Below, in pieces: positions 22,898 to 34,817 of a DNA stretch of 64,000 nucleotides. The position numbers and the translations under genes are program-made. Positions within the stretch are counted from its first letter, which is position 1. Every line of letters starts with the position of its first letter. The stretch is from Lolium rigidum (lineage: Eukaryota; Streptophyta; Magnoliopsida; Poales; Poaceae): positions 95,000,292-95,064,291 of the forward strand of contig NC_061510.1 in the NCBI RefSeq assembly GCF_022539505.1. Direction: 5' to 3'. The notes under the pieces were generated by a model that ran no database searches, was not told where the DNA came from, and saw only the letters and a program-made list of their open reading frames with translations.

Positions 22898-25800
22898 CGC
22901 AACCGCCGCCCGTTCTTCCTCTTCTCGCATTCTCCACTTCCTCGCGCACAGTGCTCTTCGACTCCGTGCCTTCACCGTTCTCCGTCCGCCGCCGCTCGCT
23001 CGAGCCCGTCGCCCAGCGAACTCACGCCGCCGTTCCGCCGGACCTCCTCGTGCGGGAACCATCTGCAGCACGCTCTCCGCGTCCGCTGCATTCGTGCTTC
23101 TTTGAGAACTTCTCCGCCTCGCCGTCGACGGACTTCCTCGCTGGCCGCAGGCTTGCTGTTCCTCCGGCGAACCTCTTCCTCCGCGACTCCGCCGCCTCAG
23201 GTTAGGCCCGATGCGCCCTTACCCCTTTCTTTCTTGCACTTCGGATCTTGGGGGCGGTAGAGTATTTATCCGTTCTTTGTTTTGCTTTTCTCTTACTCGT
23301 AGATCTTCGCGCGAGGGTCCGTTTGGGGAAAACTGTTTCTCGGTAGATTTCGGCATCTCGTAGATCCTTATGTCTAGCGAAGGGTCTCTCCCCGCTGCCA
23401 CCTCTAGCAACCAAGGTAGCAGCACTTCCGACGGGTTAACCGAAGACCTCGCCCGGATGGATCGGGCATCCAGCCGGAAGCGAGAGGCCGGCACATCTAG
23501 CCGGGCCTCCGGAAAGGATAAGACACGCGGAGCCTGGAGAGGTTCCGACGTGACCCAATATGAGATCGACTGGCTCTACCGGTCTAGGAGGATTCCGGAA
23601 GGAGTCATCTGCCGGCCTCCAGGCGACGAGATCCAACCGGTGCTCGAACCCGGTGAAGCTGTTGTTTTCCTTGCTCATTTTGAGCGTGGCTTCGGCCTTC
23701 CTGCCTCTGATTTCTTTCGTCAAATCCTTGATTTCTATCGCCTCCAACCTCATCACCTTCCCGGCAACGCCGTTTTTTACCTTTCTTGTTTTGTGGCCTT
23801 CATGGAGGGCTACATTGGCATCCGTCCCGCTCGAGAGACGTTTGCCCGCTTTTTCTCCCTCCGGATCAACTCGGTCCAGGGCAAGGACATTCCTAAGCCC
23901 AAACCCCCCGTTCAATGCGGGTCCTGCATCATCGGCTCCCGCCAAGGGAGCCCCTTTTTTAAGTTCAACGGCCTCGAGTCCTGCCGGTTGTGGCAGACGA
24001 CGTTCTTTTATGTGAAGAACGCGGGCGACAAGGACCTCATCAACCTGCCGGCGTTCAACCCGGTGCCGCCCGCCAAGACCAATTGGCAGTACAACCCTGG
24101 TAGGGATCATGCCGAGGTTGATGAAGGACACCAACATCTGCTCCGACGATATCATCCGCACCTTCATCTGCCGCCGGGTGCTTCCCCTCCAGCAGCGCGC
24201 TCACAAGATTAGTGAGATGTACGGCCCCGGTGATCCCACTAAGATCACCGGCTTGGCCTTGAGCAAGAAGGACGTGGTCCTAAAGGCAAGCCAAATCTGC
24301 CAAACGGACATGCCGGATGACTGGGAGTGGGGCCTTTGCCCTCTCAGCGCCAGGAATCCTCCGTCCGAAGATGTAAGAAGATATGCGGCTCAGGTCGTAT
24401 TACCGGTAACTTTCGCACTTGTGTCTAATTTTTCTTTCTTCCTTTGTTTTCAGGCCAAGGCCCGCTTCCCCCGGATTGATTCAGACCGGTGAGGCCCTTG
24501 CCAGAAGAGGCCCCTGGACAAGTACGATCCGGATCCTGTCATTCATTGGCTGGATCTAAGGATGGGCCGGACTCCAGCTTCCCGCCTCGGCAAGTCTCCG
24601 CCGGAACCAGCTGGTTCGTCTGATGATTTGACCATACTTGAGGTAGCTTTTCTGTTTGTTTTCTTATGCTCTTTTTGTTATTTCCATTCTGTAGACATTC
24701 CCTCAGACAGCAACAACCCACAGGTCCATGAGCACGTGCCTCCTCTGCAAGCCGAGGTTGGGGATGAGTTCTTGGATAACCTCATGGCTGAAAGCCAGAA
24801 GAGTGATCCCCCAGCCGCTGACGCCGGCCCCAGCCGTGCTCCCTCTGGCAAACGTCTTCGGACTGAAGTCATAGGAGGGAAGCAGGTTGGCACCAAGCGC
24901 TACAAGCAGAGGCGGATGCCGATGTCTTCCGGGTAAGTTTTTATTTCTCTTTATACTCTCTTTGTTTCCACCGAGTTCTTCTCCGGTTGCTTTTTCCAAC
25001 TTGTTCTCTTTTTCCTTTTTGTTTTTTCTTCAGCCCCGCGCTTGAGCTTGGCTCCACCGGCTCCGCTGGCTCCGCGAGGACTTCATCTCCTCCTCCTCAC
25101 TCAAGTCCGGTATCATCTGGTGCCGGCAACACCTCTGCCTCCCCTTCGGGAGGCACTGCAAGTTCGGGGCGCGCGGCCCCTACACCTCCAGATCACCGCG
25201 CGGAGGAGGACCTCACCTCCCCTCCAGAGATTCAAGACACCGGCGCCAGCAACATCGGCGCCGGCCAGACTGATGCCGGGCAGGCGGAACCTCTGGTTCC
25301 TCCTCCCCCAAAGAAGAAGAAGAAACAACCAAGCTCTTCCCCCACCGCGCCGGATACTTCCGCGCCGGTATTTTCTCCTCCTCCCGAGGCCACGCCGACA
25401 CCGCCGCCTAGCCAAGGACCTCCCGCGGCCAAGCAACCGGCGCCGTCCGTGACCCCCAAGATCACCAAGTTCCTCAAGCCCGGGGCTTCCCGTGGCAAGG
25501 CTGTGGAGGGCGCCACTTCAGGCGGCTCAGGGGACGTGGTGCTGCACGTCGGCCCTGCTGCCCTCGCTGCTCAGGACAAGCCCACCGGCCTCCTGGGTCG
25601 AATTGTTGATCTGAAGCGCGCGGGCAAGGACCTGGGGCACCTTCTCCCCTATGCCCAGAAGTGGAATGAGGCGGATATCTCCGCTTCAACCCGCGGCCTG
25701 GGGAAGGATCGCCTTCCGGCACCAGATCCTGCCGGGGCTCGGTCCACTGAAGAACATTTCATGCGGGTTAAACGCGCCGTGAAAGAGTTCGACAGTGCCT

Positions 25801-25903
25801 GGTACGATGCTACCAACAATGTGGTGGTAAGTTTTACTAACTCTCTTTTATAATTTCTGTTGATGCCGGTTTCTTTTCTTTCCGGGTCTTGTCTATTCTC
25901 CCA

Positions 25904-26155
25904 GTCCCCGAGTTTCGTGGTGAGAGCGCAGCTCTTAGCACAAAACTTAACTTAAAAACTTAGCGTGAAACCGGCACTGCTAGTCCCCGAGTTTCGGGTT
26001 AAGAACTTTGTTCTTAGCGCAAAACTCATCTTAAAAGCTTAGCATGAAACCGGCATTGCCAGTCCCCGAGTTTCGGGTTAAGAACTTTGTTCTTAGCGCA
26101 AAACTCATCTTAAAAGCTTAGCATGAAACCGGCACTGCCAGTCCCCGAGTTTCGT
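25904..26155 (+). repeat. Tandem repeat inside an intron of the antisense gene
   Basis: A unit of about 79 bases opening GTCCCCGAGTTTCG and closing GAAACCGGCA occurs about three times plus a partial copy, between the exons ending at 25826 and starting at 26204. The middle copies are almost identical. Confidence 0.88.
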
Positions 26156-27051
26156 GTTGAAACCTTGTTTCTTTCTTTCTTACAACTACCTTCCTTTGAA
26201 CAGAGCACTGCTGACGCCCGGAAGCAACTCTTTGAGGAGCTTCTGTGGGAGCATCGGGACCTTGCCGAGGCCCACAGCCACTGCCAAGGTTTGTTTTGTT
26301 TCTTTTCCTCCGGCATCTTTTCACCGGAATGTTTCCTTCTTTGATATCTACGCATTCTTTTGTTTAACAGTTGTTCCGGAAGCTAGCCTCGAGGCCCTGA
26401 AGGCTCAGGTTACCAAGCTTCAAGGTACCCTCCTTTCTTTTTCTGCTAACCTTCCTTTTTATTGGTGCTTGCTAAGACTTTTCTTTCCGGTACTTAGGCG
26501 AGAAGGAGCAGCTCCTCAAGGAGCACAACGAAGCGCTGGAGGCCCAGAAGACCGCCTTGGGGGAGCTTAAGGAACAGGCCATACAAGCCGCGCTCCGGCA
26601 TGAGCAAGCCTTGAAGGACGCCCAGGTTGCAGCTGAGGCCAAGTTGGCGGAGGTTGTGGAGGACTCCATGAACTCCAACATCGTTTTGACGGCAGAGCTA
26701 GATGAGGAGAGGAAGGCGCGGAAAGCAGCGGAGCGCCTCATTGAGACCATGACCACTGATCACCGGGAATACGATCGGTTGGTTATGAAGATAGATGCGC
26801 TCGCTCTCCGTAAGCTCCTGCCTTGCCCGTTTTTCCGCTTATAAGCTGTCTTCTTTTTGAAAATGCATCTTTGTTCCTTGCTTTTTCCGACATACTTTCT
26901 TCCGGTATTTCATGCTTATGCTTTTCTCTTGTCTCTTCTTCAGAGCATTTCCCGGAATCTCAGGTCTATGCCGTGAAGAAGGTGAGGGAGGATCGGATTG
27001 CGCGGGAATTTCCCAATATGGACACGCACTGGGATGGGTACGACTACCTTG

Positions 27052-27056
27052 TCGCC
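27052..27056. repeat. Target-site duplication TCGCC, left copy
   Basis: TCGCC here and at 34818-34822 flank the giant-LTR element exactly. Confidence 0.95.
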
Positions 27057-30000
27057 TGTGACGCCCCGGAACCGGTACCATGAGGATCCCAGCGAACCCG
27101 CCGAAATCCGCATGATATCGATTCAGAGACGCCCTCCGACACGACGTGCGCGAAGAATCACACACGTGATGCCAGAGGAATTAACACGAGCGGTAACATT
27201 ACAACAGGATTACAATAGAGCCCACAAGATACATATATTACAACAACGACTCCAACGAGTCAAGATACAAATATACAATACAAAGATCCAAATCATACGA
27301 GAAGATCAAATACGTCCGAGTACGGACAAGATACAAATTGGACTAAGAGTCCCGAAGATAACCGATGGCGTCCATAACCCTGCCTGGGCCAAGCCGGAAG
27401 GGTAACCTTGCTAACGTCGTCATCTCGTACCTGTCAAAGTCGGGCCATCGGTTGCCGACAAAAGGGGGAGGAGACAAAAAGAAAGGAAGGCGAGGGTAAG
27501 TACCATTGGCACGTACTTGCGAGACAAGACCAGCTATGCTCGCCGGTGGGCGGTATAAACTTCACCCGGCTATATGTGGAGTTCAGCGGCAGCAAAGCTA
27601 CTATCCAATAGAGACACGCTACAACATCCGTCTACTCGGAGAAGATAAGAGAGCGCACAAGGTAACGAGTTCTATACTCGCAAACATAACACAGCCAATG
27701 TGATCCCCCTTCGCCAAGAGGTATTGCAAAGGCACACACACTTTTGAAAGAGTTTTATTAGCAAATTATTAGCAACAGGAAATAAGGTGTAAGTTGTTCT
27801 ATGATCAAGCTATACAATTCCAAGTCGTCCATAACCGCGGACACGGCTTATCGATAAGATGTACACCCTGCAGGGGTTGCCCAAATGTAACCATACGCAT
27901 GCTCGAACCCACTTACTACAGGTGGAGTCTCACAACAAGACCGTTCCCAATGCAAGAGAAAGTTTAAGGGGAGCCACCCCGCTAAGCTACCCGTGACGAA
28001 GTTCGGCCGTACTCCGATACGGACCCAGAGGTTTGTGTCAACGGCTAAGCTAAGTGTGAACAACCTGCTGTCGCTAATCGTTCCACGATATGAGTACAGA
28101 ACAGAATATAAACACCCGGAGGCAACATAAGTAAATCGTGCATCGTGCATATGGGCAAATAAAACCAAGGTTGTGGCTCCCAATAAACAGACTCGAGGAA
28201 AGGTAGTGGGTGATGGGGGTCCCACTCCCCCACGTACGGGTAGAGCGCTCAATCTCGGAACAGATAACAAGAACTCGGGTCCTAGGGGACATTAGCAAGT
28301 CAAAGTTCCGATGCTTTCGCAAAGGGGCTCACAGATGCCTCTGCTTACAATTTTAGTTGTTAACAAGTAAGTAAAGCATGTGTATCTCCAACAACTGATA
28401 TAGCATGTGATAACCTCCCAACAAGATATCCCGAACATTTCGAGATATCAACAAAACCCTAAACTCGCCTACAACTCGCAAAGCTGGCAAACAACAAACA
28501 ATAGGTAGGGCGAGGAGATGTATCTCGGACATATATGTAACAGGTGGATAGGACACGTGACACAACAGAATCGCAACATAAGGATAGCAATAGATCAAAA
28601 GAGCATGTAAAAGTAAAATAGGTGAAGGGGTGGGCTCGCCTGTGAAAAGCTGAAGAAGAACTTGCCGTATCTCACAACACCACTTCGTGATCCTATCCGT
28701 GAAGAAGCAAATGCTGGAACACACAACGTATGCAAGTCTTACTACTACGGATAAAGAAGATCCAGCATGATCAAGATGATATGCATGACATGGCATGTAT
28801 GATGCGATGCACTTATCCAATTTAAGCGGGATTGGAATCCCGAACAAACAAATCATGTTGGAGTTGCATTTCTACCGGAAAAGTTAAGGGTTGAATAGCA
28901 TGGCATAACATGGCAGGGGTGAGCTACTTCAAAGTTAAATGGAACCGGGACAACATTTATATAGTATCCCACTTATTCCATATGTTACATATTAGGTGAT
29001 AATGCAAACTACCACGAAATTTTATGATGCATGGTGCAACAGCAAGCATGGATGGCATATTCATGTTCCTCGTATTTTTCTGATCAATTTTCATATAGAA
29101 CACTTTTAATTTCGAGTTACCAATTAAAAGTTATTAACAGATTAGTTTTTAGTTAATTAAATAGAAAAACAGATTTGTTTTTATTAGGAAAAGGACCCGA
29201 AAACAAAATCTATCCAGTGGAAGGGCCCCGGGTTAGTTTTTATAAGGGCCAGGGGGTTATGCTGAAAAGCGTCCGCGCTAGGGGCTGCGGGTTGAGAAGA
29301 AAAAGGTGCAGGGGGGCTGTTTGCAAGATTTTTCAGATCTGGAGAGGAAGAGACTTTTCTCACCCAGCGGTTCTTACCCCGTGATGCTGGCAAGTGGGCC
29401 CGAGGCCACGCTGGCAGGCCGACGTGGCGAAGCTTGGTCGACAGGGGGGTTGCCGCTCGCGGCGAGGTAGGAGGCGGTGACCGCGGGGTGGCGAGGATGC
29501 GCGCCGGCGTCTGGGGGTGTCCCAGGGCGCGAGGAAAGGGGCGCCAGGCGCCTCTCATCGGCGCGGACCGGGGCTCGGCGGCGCCGCTTGCAGGAGGTCG
29601 CCGGAGGGCCGCCGTCGACGAGGATCTGCGAGGAACGGCGGCCGGCACATGGTGAAACGGAGGTTCCCGGAAGCAAAGAGATAGGAGAGGATGTCCAGGA
29701 GGGTCGCATGGTTACCAGGAAGACGATGGTGTGGTCGCCGGTGACGGAGGGAAGCCACGGCGGCCGGAATCGAAGAAAAACCTCGCCAGAGACGGAGAAG
29801 GGAACGGCGAGTGGCGGCATCCGAGAGCACCCGGGCTCGATTCCCCGGCGTGGAGAACAAGGACATCCAGGAGCATCTGTTGGTGGTCTTGGTGGCGTGC
29901 GGGGTGGCCGGAGTCGAGCTAGCGACGGCGAGGAGGAGGGGTACTGAGGGGGTTTCTCATCTTCTCGTTTGCCTTGCAGGAGAAGAAGAAAGGAGACGTG

Positions 30001-30702
30001 AGAGAGGCGTGAGGAAGGAGGCTGGGTTGGTGGAGATGCTGCCTTGCAGAAGGGATAAGGGGAAGGGAGTGGTTGGCGCGGTGGTTGGAAGAGGACCACA
30101 GGGTCGCTCACGCCATGTGCGTGCTCGTGACCTGGAAAGCGAGGACGAAGGGGAAAAGAAGGTGGAGGAGGCCGAAGGGGTACGGCTGCGGGGTGGGCTG
30201 GGCCAGGCCAGGCTGGGCTTGCTGGCCGAAAGAAGGAGGGAGGGAAAAAGGCCAGGGGGAGGAAAAGGAGATGGGCTGCGCCGGTGCTAGGTTGGGCTGA
30301 TGAGGAGAAGAGTGGGCTAGGGAGGGAGAGAGCAGCCCAGGTTAGGGTAGCTAGGTTTTCTGTTTTTATTTTATTTTATTTTTCTCCTTTTCAAAATCTG
30401 TTTTGTAATCTGATTTGAAAACAAATTAAATAGATTTTGAATTTGAAATAAAGGGAGGAATAGACACAGCAAAAAGTTTTAATAGTAAAATTATTTTGTT
30501 TTGTTTTGAGGGTTTGTTAAATGAACGAGGGAGAAAGGTTTTACTATATAACCCATATGAGAGGAAAAAAATAACAAGCTAGGGTTTATAAAATATAATT
30601 TTATTTGTATAAACATGGATGAATATGATGCATGATGTCATGATGATGCACAAAAGAAAAACACAAACAGATCTAATAGGGGTGCTACCCTGGGCCGTTA
30701 CA
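27057..30702 (-). repeat. Giant-LTR element, 3' LTR (3646 bp)
   Basis: Includes an AT-rich part with a TATA-like box on the minus strand (CTATATAAATG, about 28954-28964) and a GC-rich part (about 29370-30340). Long frames on both strands in the GC-rich part look like stop-poor composition, not genes. Compared with 31171-34817, most differences fall at CAG/CTG sites. Confidence 0.94.
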
Positions 30703-31170
30703 ATCGACACCACTAACAAGGAACCTCGCCCCGAGGTTCCACGCCATGGTACAGGGGAGAGAGGTGAAACTATCGGATCTTCAGGCGACGTGTTGATCTC
30801 CTCGACACCACTAACAAGAATTCTTGCTCCATGCTTATCGGTCGACACCACTAACAAGAAGTCATTGTTCCGCTGTCGATGATGTGCTTTCGTCGAGATC
30901 CTCCGAAGAACGGACCTAATAGGTGAGGGGCAAAGATCGTCCAACCCACGTCGGAAACTAAGACTCAGAGAACTCAGATAAGAGAGAAGACTCAAAAATC
31001 GCAAAGGTAAGAGGAGAAAGAATATAGATAAGGAGAAAAATAGAGCTAATCAGATCTATCCAACGAATTCTAGAAAATAGGTTTTGACACTAGACACAAC
31101 GTCCGTTGGCAAGGTTATCCTACAGGCTGGACTAGTGGGGTACCGTTAACCTGAGGCTCTGATACCAACT
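30703..31170 (-). other. Giant-LTR element, internal region with three copies of a 17-base repeat
   Basis: TCGACACCACTAACAAG occurs at 30704-30720, 30802-30818 and 30842-30858; the first touches the 3' LTR. The rest is purine-rich leader-like DNA. No open frame of note. Confidence 0.9.
31150..31167 (-). promoter_or_regulatory. Giant-LTR element primer-binding site (initiator tRNA-Met)
   Basis: On the minus strand TGGTATCAGAGCCTCAGG, starting 3 bases inside the 5' LTR. Its first 12-13 bases fit the 3' end of initiator tRNA-Met, the usual primer of plant LTR elements. This fixes the element's orientation. Confidence 0.88.
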
Positions 31171-34100
31171 TGTGACGCCCCGGAACCGGTACCATGAGGA
31201 TCCCAGCGAACCCGCCGAAATCCGCATGATATCGATTCAGAGACGCCCTCCGACACGACGTGCGCGAAGAATCACACACGTGATGCCAGAGGAATTAACA
31301 CGAGCGGTAACATTACAACAGGATTACAATAGAGCCCACAAGATACATATATTACAACAACGACTCCAACGAGTCAAGATACAAATATACAATACAAAGA
31401 TCCAAATCATACAGAAGATCAAATACGTCCGAGTACGGACAAGATACAAATTGGACTAAGAGTCCTGAAGATAACCAGTGGCGTCCATAACCCTGCCCAG
31501 GCCAAGCCGGAAGGGTAACCTTGCTAACGTCGTCATCTCGTACTGTCAAAGTCGGGCCATCGGTTGCCGACAAAAGGGGAGGAGACAAAAAGAAAGGAAG
31601 GCGAGGGTAAGTACCATTGGCACGTACTTGCGAGACAAGACCAGCTATGCTCGCTGGTGGGCGGTATAAACTTCACCCGGCTATATGTGGAGTTCAGCGG
31701 CAGCAAAGCTACTATCCAATAGAGACACGCTACAACATCCGTCTACTCAGAGAAGATAAGAGAGCGCACAAGGTAACAGTTCTATACTCTGCAAACATAA
31801 CACAGCCAATGTGATCCCCCTTCGCCAAGAGGTATTGCAAAGGCACACACACTTTTGAAAGAGTTTTATTAGCAAATTATTAGCAACAGGGAATAAGGTG
31901 TAAGTTGTTCTATGATCAAGCTATACAATTCCAAGTCGTCCATAACCGCGGACACGGCTTATCGATAAGATGTACACCCTGCAGGGGTTGCCCAAATGTA
32001 ACCATACGCATGCTCGAACCCACTTACTACAGGTGGAGTCTCACAACAAGACCGTTCCCAATGCAAGAGAAAGTTTAAGGGGAGCCACCCCGCTAAGCTA
32101 CCCGTGACGAAGTTCGGCCGTACTCCGATACGGACCCAGAGGTTTGTGTCAACGGCTAAGCTAAGTGTGAACAACCTGCTGTCGCTAATCGTTCCACGAT
32201 ATGAGTACGAACGAGAATATAAACACCCGGAGGCAACATAAGTAAATCGTGCATCGTGCATATGGGCAAATAAAACCAAGGTTGTGGCTCCCAATAAACG
32301 GACTCGAGGAAAGGTAGTGGGTGATGGGGGTCCCACTCCCCCACGTACGGGTAGAGCGCTCAATCTCGGAACGGATAACAAGAACTCGGGTCCTAGGGGA
32401 CATTAGCAAGTCAAAGTTCCGATGCTTTCGCAAAGGGGCTCACAGATGCCTCTGCTTACAATTTTAGTTGTTAACAAGTAAGTAAAGCATGTGTATCTCC
32501 AACAACTGATATAGCATGTGATAACCTCCCAACAAGATATCCCGAACATTTCGAGATATCAACAAAACCCTAAACTCGCCTACGACTCGCAAAGCTGGCA
32601 AACAACAAACAATAGGTAGGGCGAGGAGATGTATCTCGGACATATATGTAACAGGTGGATAGGACACGTGACACAACAGAATCGCAACATAAGGATAGCA
32701 ATAGATCAAAAGAGCATGTAAAAGTAAAATAGGTGAAGGGGTGGGCTCGCCTGTGAAAAGCTGAAGAAGAACTTGCCGTATCTCACAACACCACTTCATG
32801 ATCCTATCCGTGAAGAAGCAAATGCTGGAACACACAACGTATGCAAGTCTTACTACTACGGATAAAGAAGATCCAGCATGATCAAGATGATATGCATGAC
32901 ATGGCATGTATGATGCGATGCACTTATCCAATTTAAGCGGGATTGGAATCCCGAACAAACAAATCATGTTGGAGTTGCATTTCTACCGGAAAAGTTAAGG
33001 GTTGAATAGCATGGCATAACATGGCAGGGGTGAGCTACTTCAAAGTTAAATGGAACCGGGACAACATTTATATAGTATCCCACTTATTCCATATGTTACA
33101 TATTAGGTGATAATGCAAACTACCACGAAATTTTATGATGCATGGTGCAACAGCAAGCATGGATGGCATATTCATGTTCCTCGTATTTTTCTGATCAATT
33201 TTCATATAGAACACTTTTAATTTCGAGTTACCAATTAAAAGTTATTAACAGATTAGTTTTTAGTTAATTAAATAGAAAAACAGATTTGTTTTTATTAGGA
33301 AAAGGACCCGAAAACAAAATCTATCCAGTGGAAGGGCCCCGGGTTAGTTTTTATAAGGGCCAGGGGGTTATGCTGAAAAGCGTCCGCGCTAGGGGCTGCG
33401 GGTTGAGAAGAAAAAGGTGCAGGGGGGCTGTTTGCAAGATTTTTCAGATCTGGAGAGGAAGAGACTTTTCTCACCCAGCGGTTCTTACCCCGTGATGCTG
33501 GCAAGTGGGCCCGAGGCCACGCTGGCAGGCCGACGTGGCGAAGCTTGGTCGACAGGGGGGGTTGCCGCTCGCGACGAGGTAGGAGGCGGTGACCGCGGGG
33601 TGGCGAGGATGCGCGCCGGCGTCTGGGGTGTCCCAGGGCGCGAGGAAAGGGGCGCCAGGCGCCTCTCATCGGCGCGGACCGGGGCCTGGCGGCGCCGCTT
33701 GCAGGAGGTCGCCGGAGGGCCGCCGTCGACGAGGATCTGCGAGGAACGGCGGCCGGCACATGGTGAAACGGAGGTTCCCGGAAGCAAAGAGAGAGGAGAG
33801 GATGTCCAGGAGGGTCGCATGGTTACCAGGAAGACGATGGTGTGGTCGCCGGTGACGGAGGGAAGCCACGGCGGCCGGAATCGAAGAAAAACCTCGCCGG
33901 AGACGGAGAAGGGAACGGCGAATTGGCGGCATCTGAGAGCACCCGGGCTCGATTCCCCTGGCGTGGAGAACAAGGACATCCAGGAGCATCTGTTGGTGGT
34001 CTTGGTGGCGTGCGGGGTGGCCGGAGTCGAGCTAGCGACGGCGAGGAGGAGGGGTACTGAGGGGGTTTCTCATCTTCTCGTTTGCCTTGCGGGAGAAGAA

Positions 34101-34817
34101 GAAAGGAGACGTGAGAGAGGCGTGAGGAAGGAGGCTGGGTTGGTGGAGATGCTTGCCTTGCGTGAAGGGATAAGGGGAAGGGAGTGGTTGGCGCGGTGGT
34201 TGGAAGAGGACCACGGGGTCCCTCACGCCATGTGAGTGCTCGTGACCTGGAAAGCGAGGACGAAGGGGAAAAGAAGGTGGAGGAGGCCGAAGGGGTACGG
34301 CCGCGGGGTGGGCTGGGCCGGGCCGAGCTGGGCTTGCTGGCCGAAAGAAGGAGGGAGGGAAAAAGGCCAGGGGGAGGAAAAGGAGATGGGCTGCGCCGGT
34401 GCTAGGTTGGGCTGATGAGGAGAAGAGTGGGCTAGGGTGGGAGAGAGCAGCCCAGGTTAGGGTATCTAGGTTTTCTGTTTTTATTTTATTTTATTTTTCT
34501 CCTTTTCAAAATCTGTTTTGTAATCTGATTTGAAAACAAATTAAATAGATTTTGAATTTGAAATAAAGGGAGGAATAGACACAGCAAAAAGTTTTAATAG
34601 TAAAATTATTTTGTTTTGTTTTGAGGGTTTGTTAAATGAACGAGGGAGAAAGGTTTTACTATATAACCCATATGAGAGGAAAAAAATAACAAGCTAGGGT
34701 TTATAAAATATAATTTTATTTGTATAAACATGGATGAATATGATGCATGATGTCATGATGATGCACAAAAGAAAAACACAAACAGATCTAATAGGGGTGC
34801 TACCCTGGGCCGTTACA
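31171..34817 (-). repeat. Giant-LTR element, 5' LTR (3647 bp)
   Basis: Near-identical partner of 27057-30702, followed by the right target copy TCGCC (34818-34822). Confidence 0.94.

Larger units (their letters stand above)
27057..34817 (-). mobile_element. Complete giant-LTR retrotransposon: two 3.65-kb LTRs around 468 bases
   Basis: Minus-strand element with 5' LTR 31171-34817, primer site 31150-31167, internal region 30703-31170 and 3' LTR 27057-30702. Flanked by the perfect duplication TCGCC. LTRs run TGTAACGG...GTCACA on the minus strand. The internal region has no coding capacity, so it is non-autonomous; nearly 94% of its length is LTR. The two LTRs are very similar over 3.6 kb, implying recent insertion, into exon 8 of the antisense gene. 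This differs from classic LARDs, whose internal regions are long, and from TRIMs, whose LTRs are short. Confidence 0.95.

Noticed and set aside
22766..23494. Several overlapping frames on both strands just before the antisense gene
   Set aside because: GC-rich leader region. Only the frame starting at 23370 continues into recognisable protein.
29374..30111. Long frames on both strands in the GC-rich part of the giant LTR
   Set aside because: Composition effect. The two LTR copies differ by indels that change the frames, and there is no recognisable domain.
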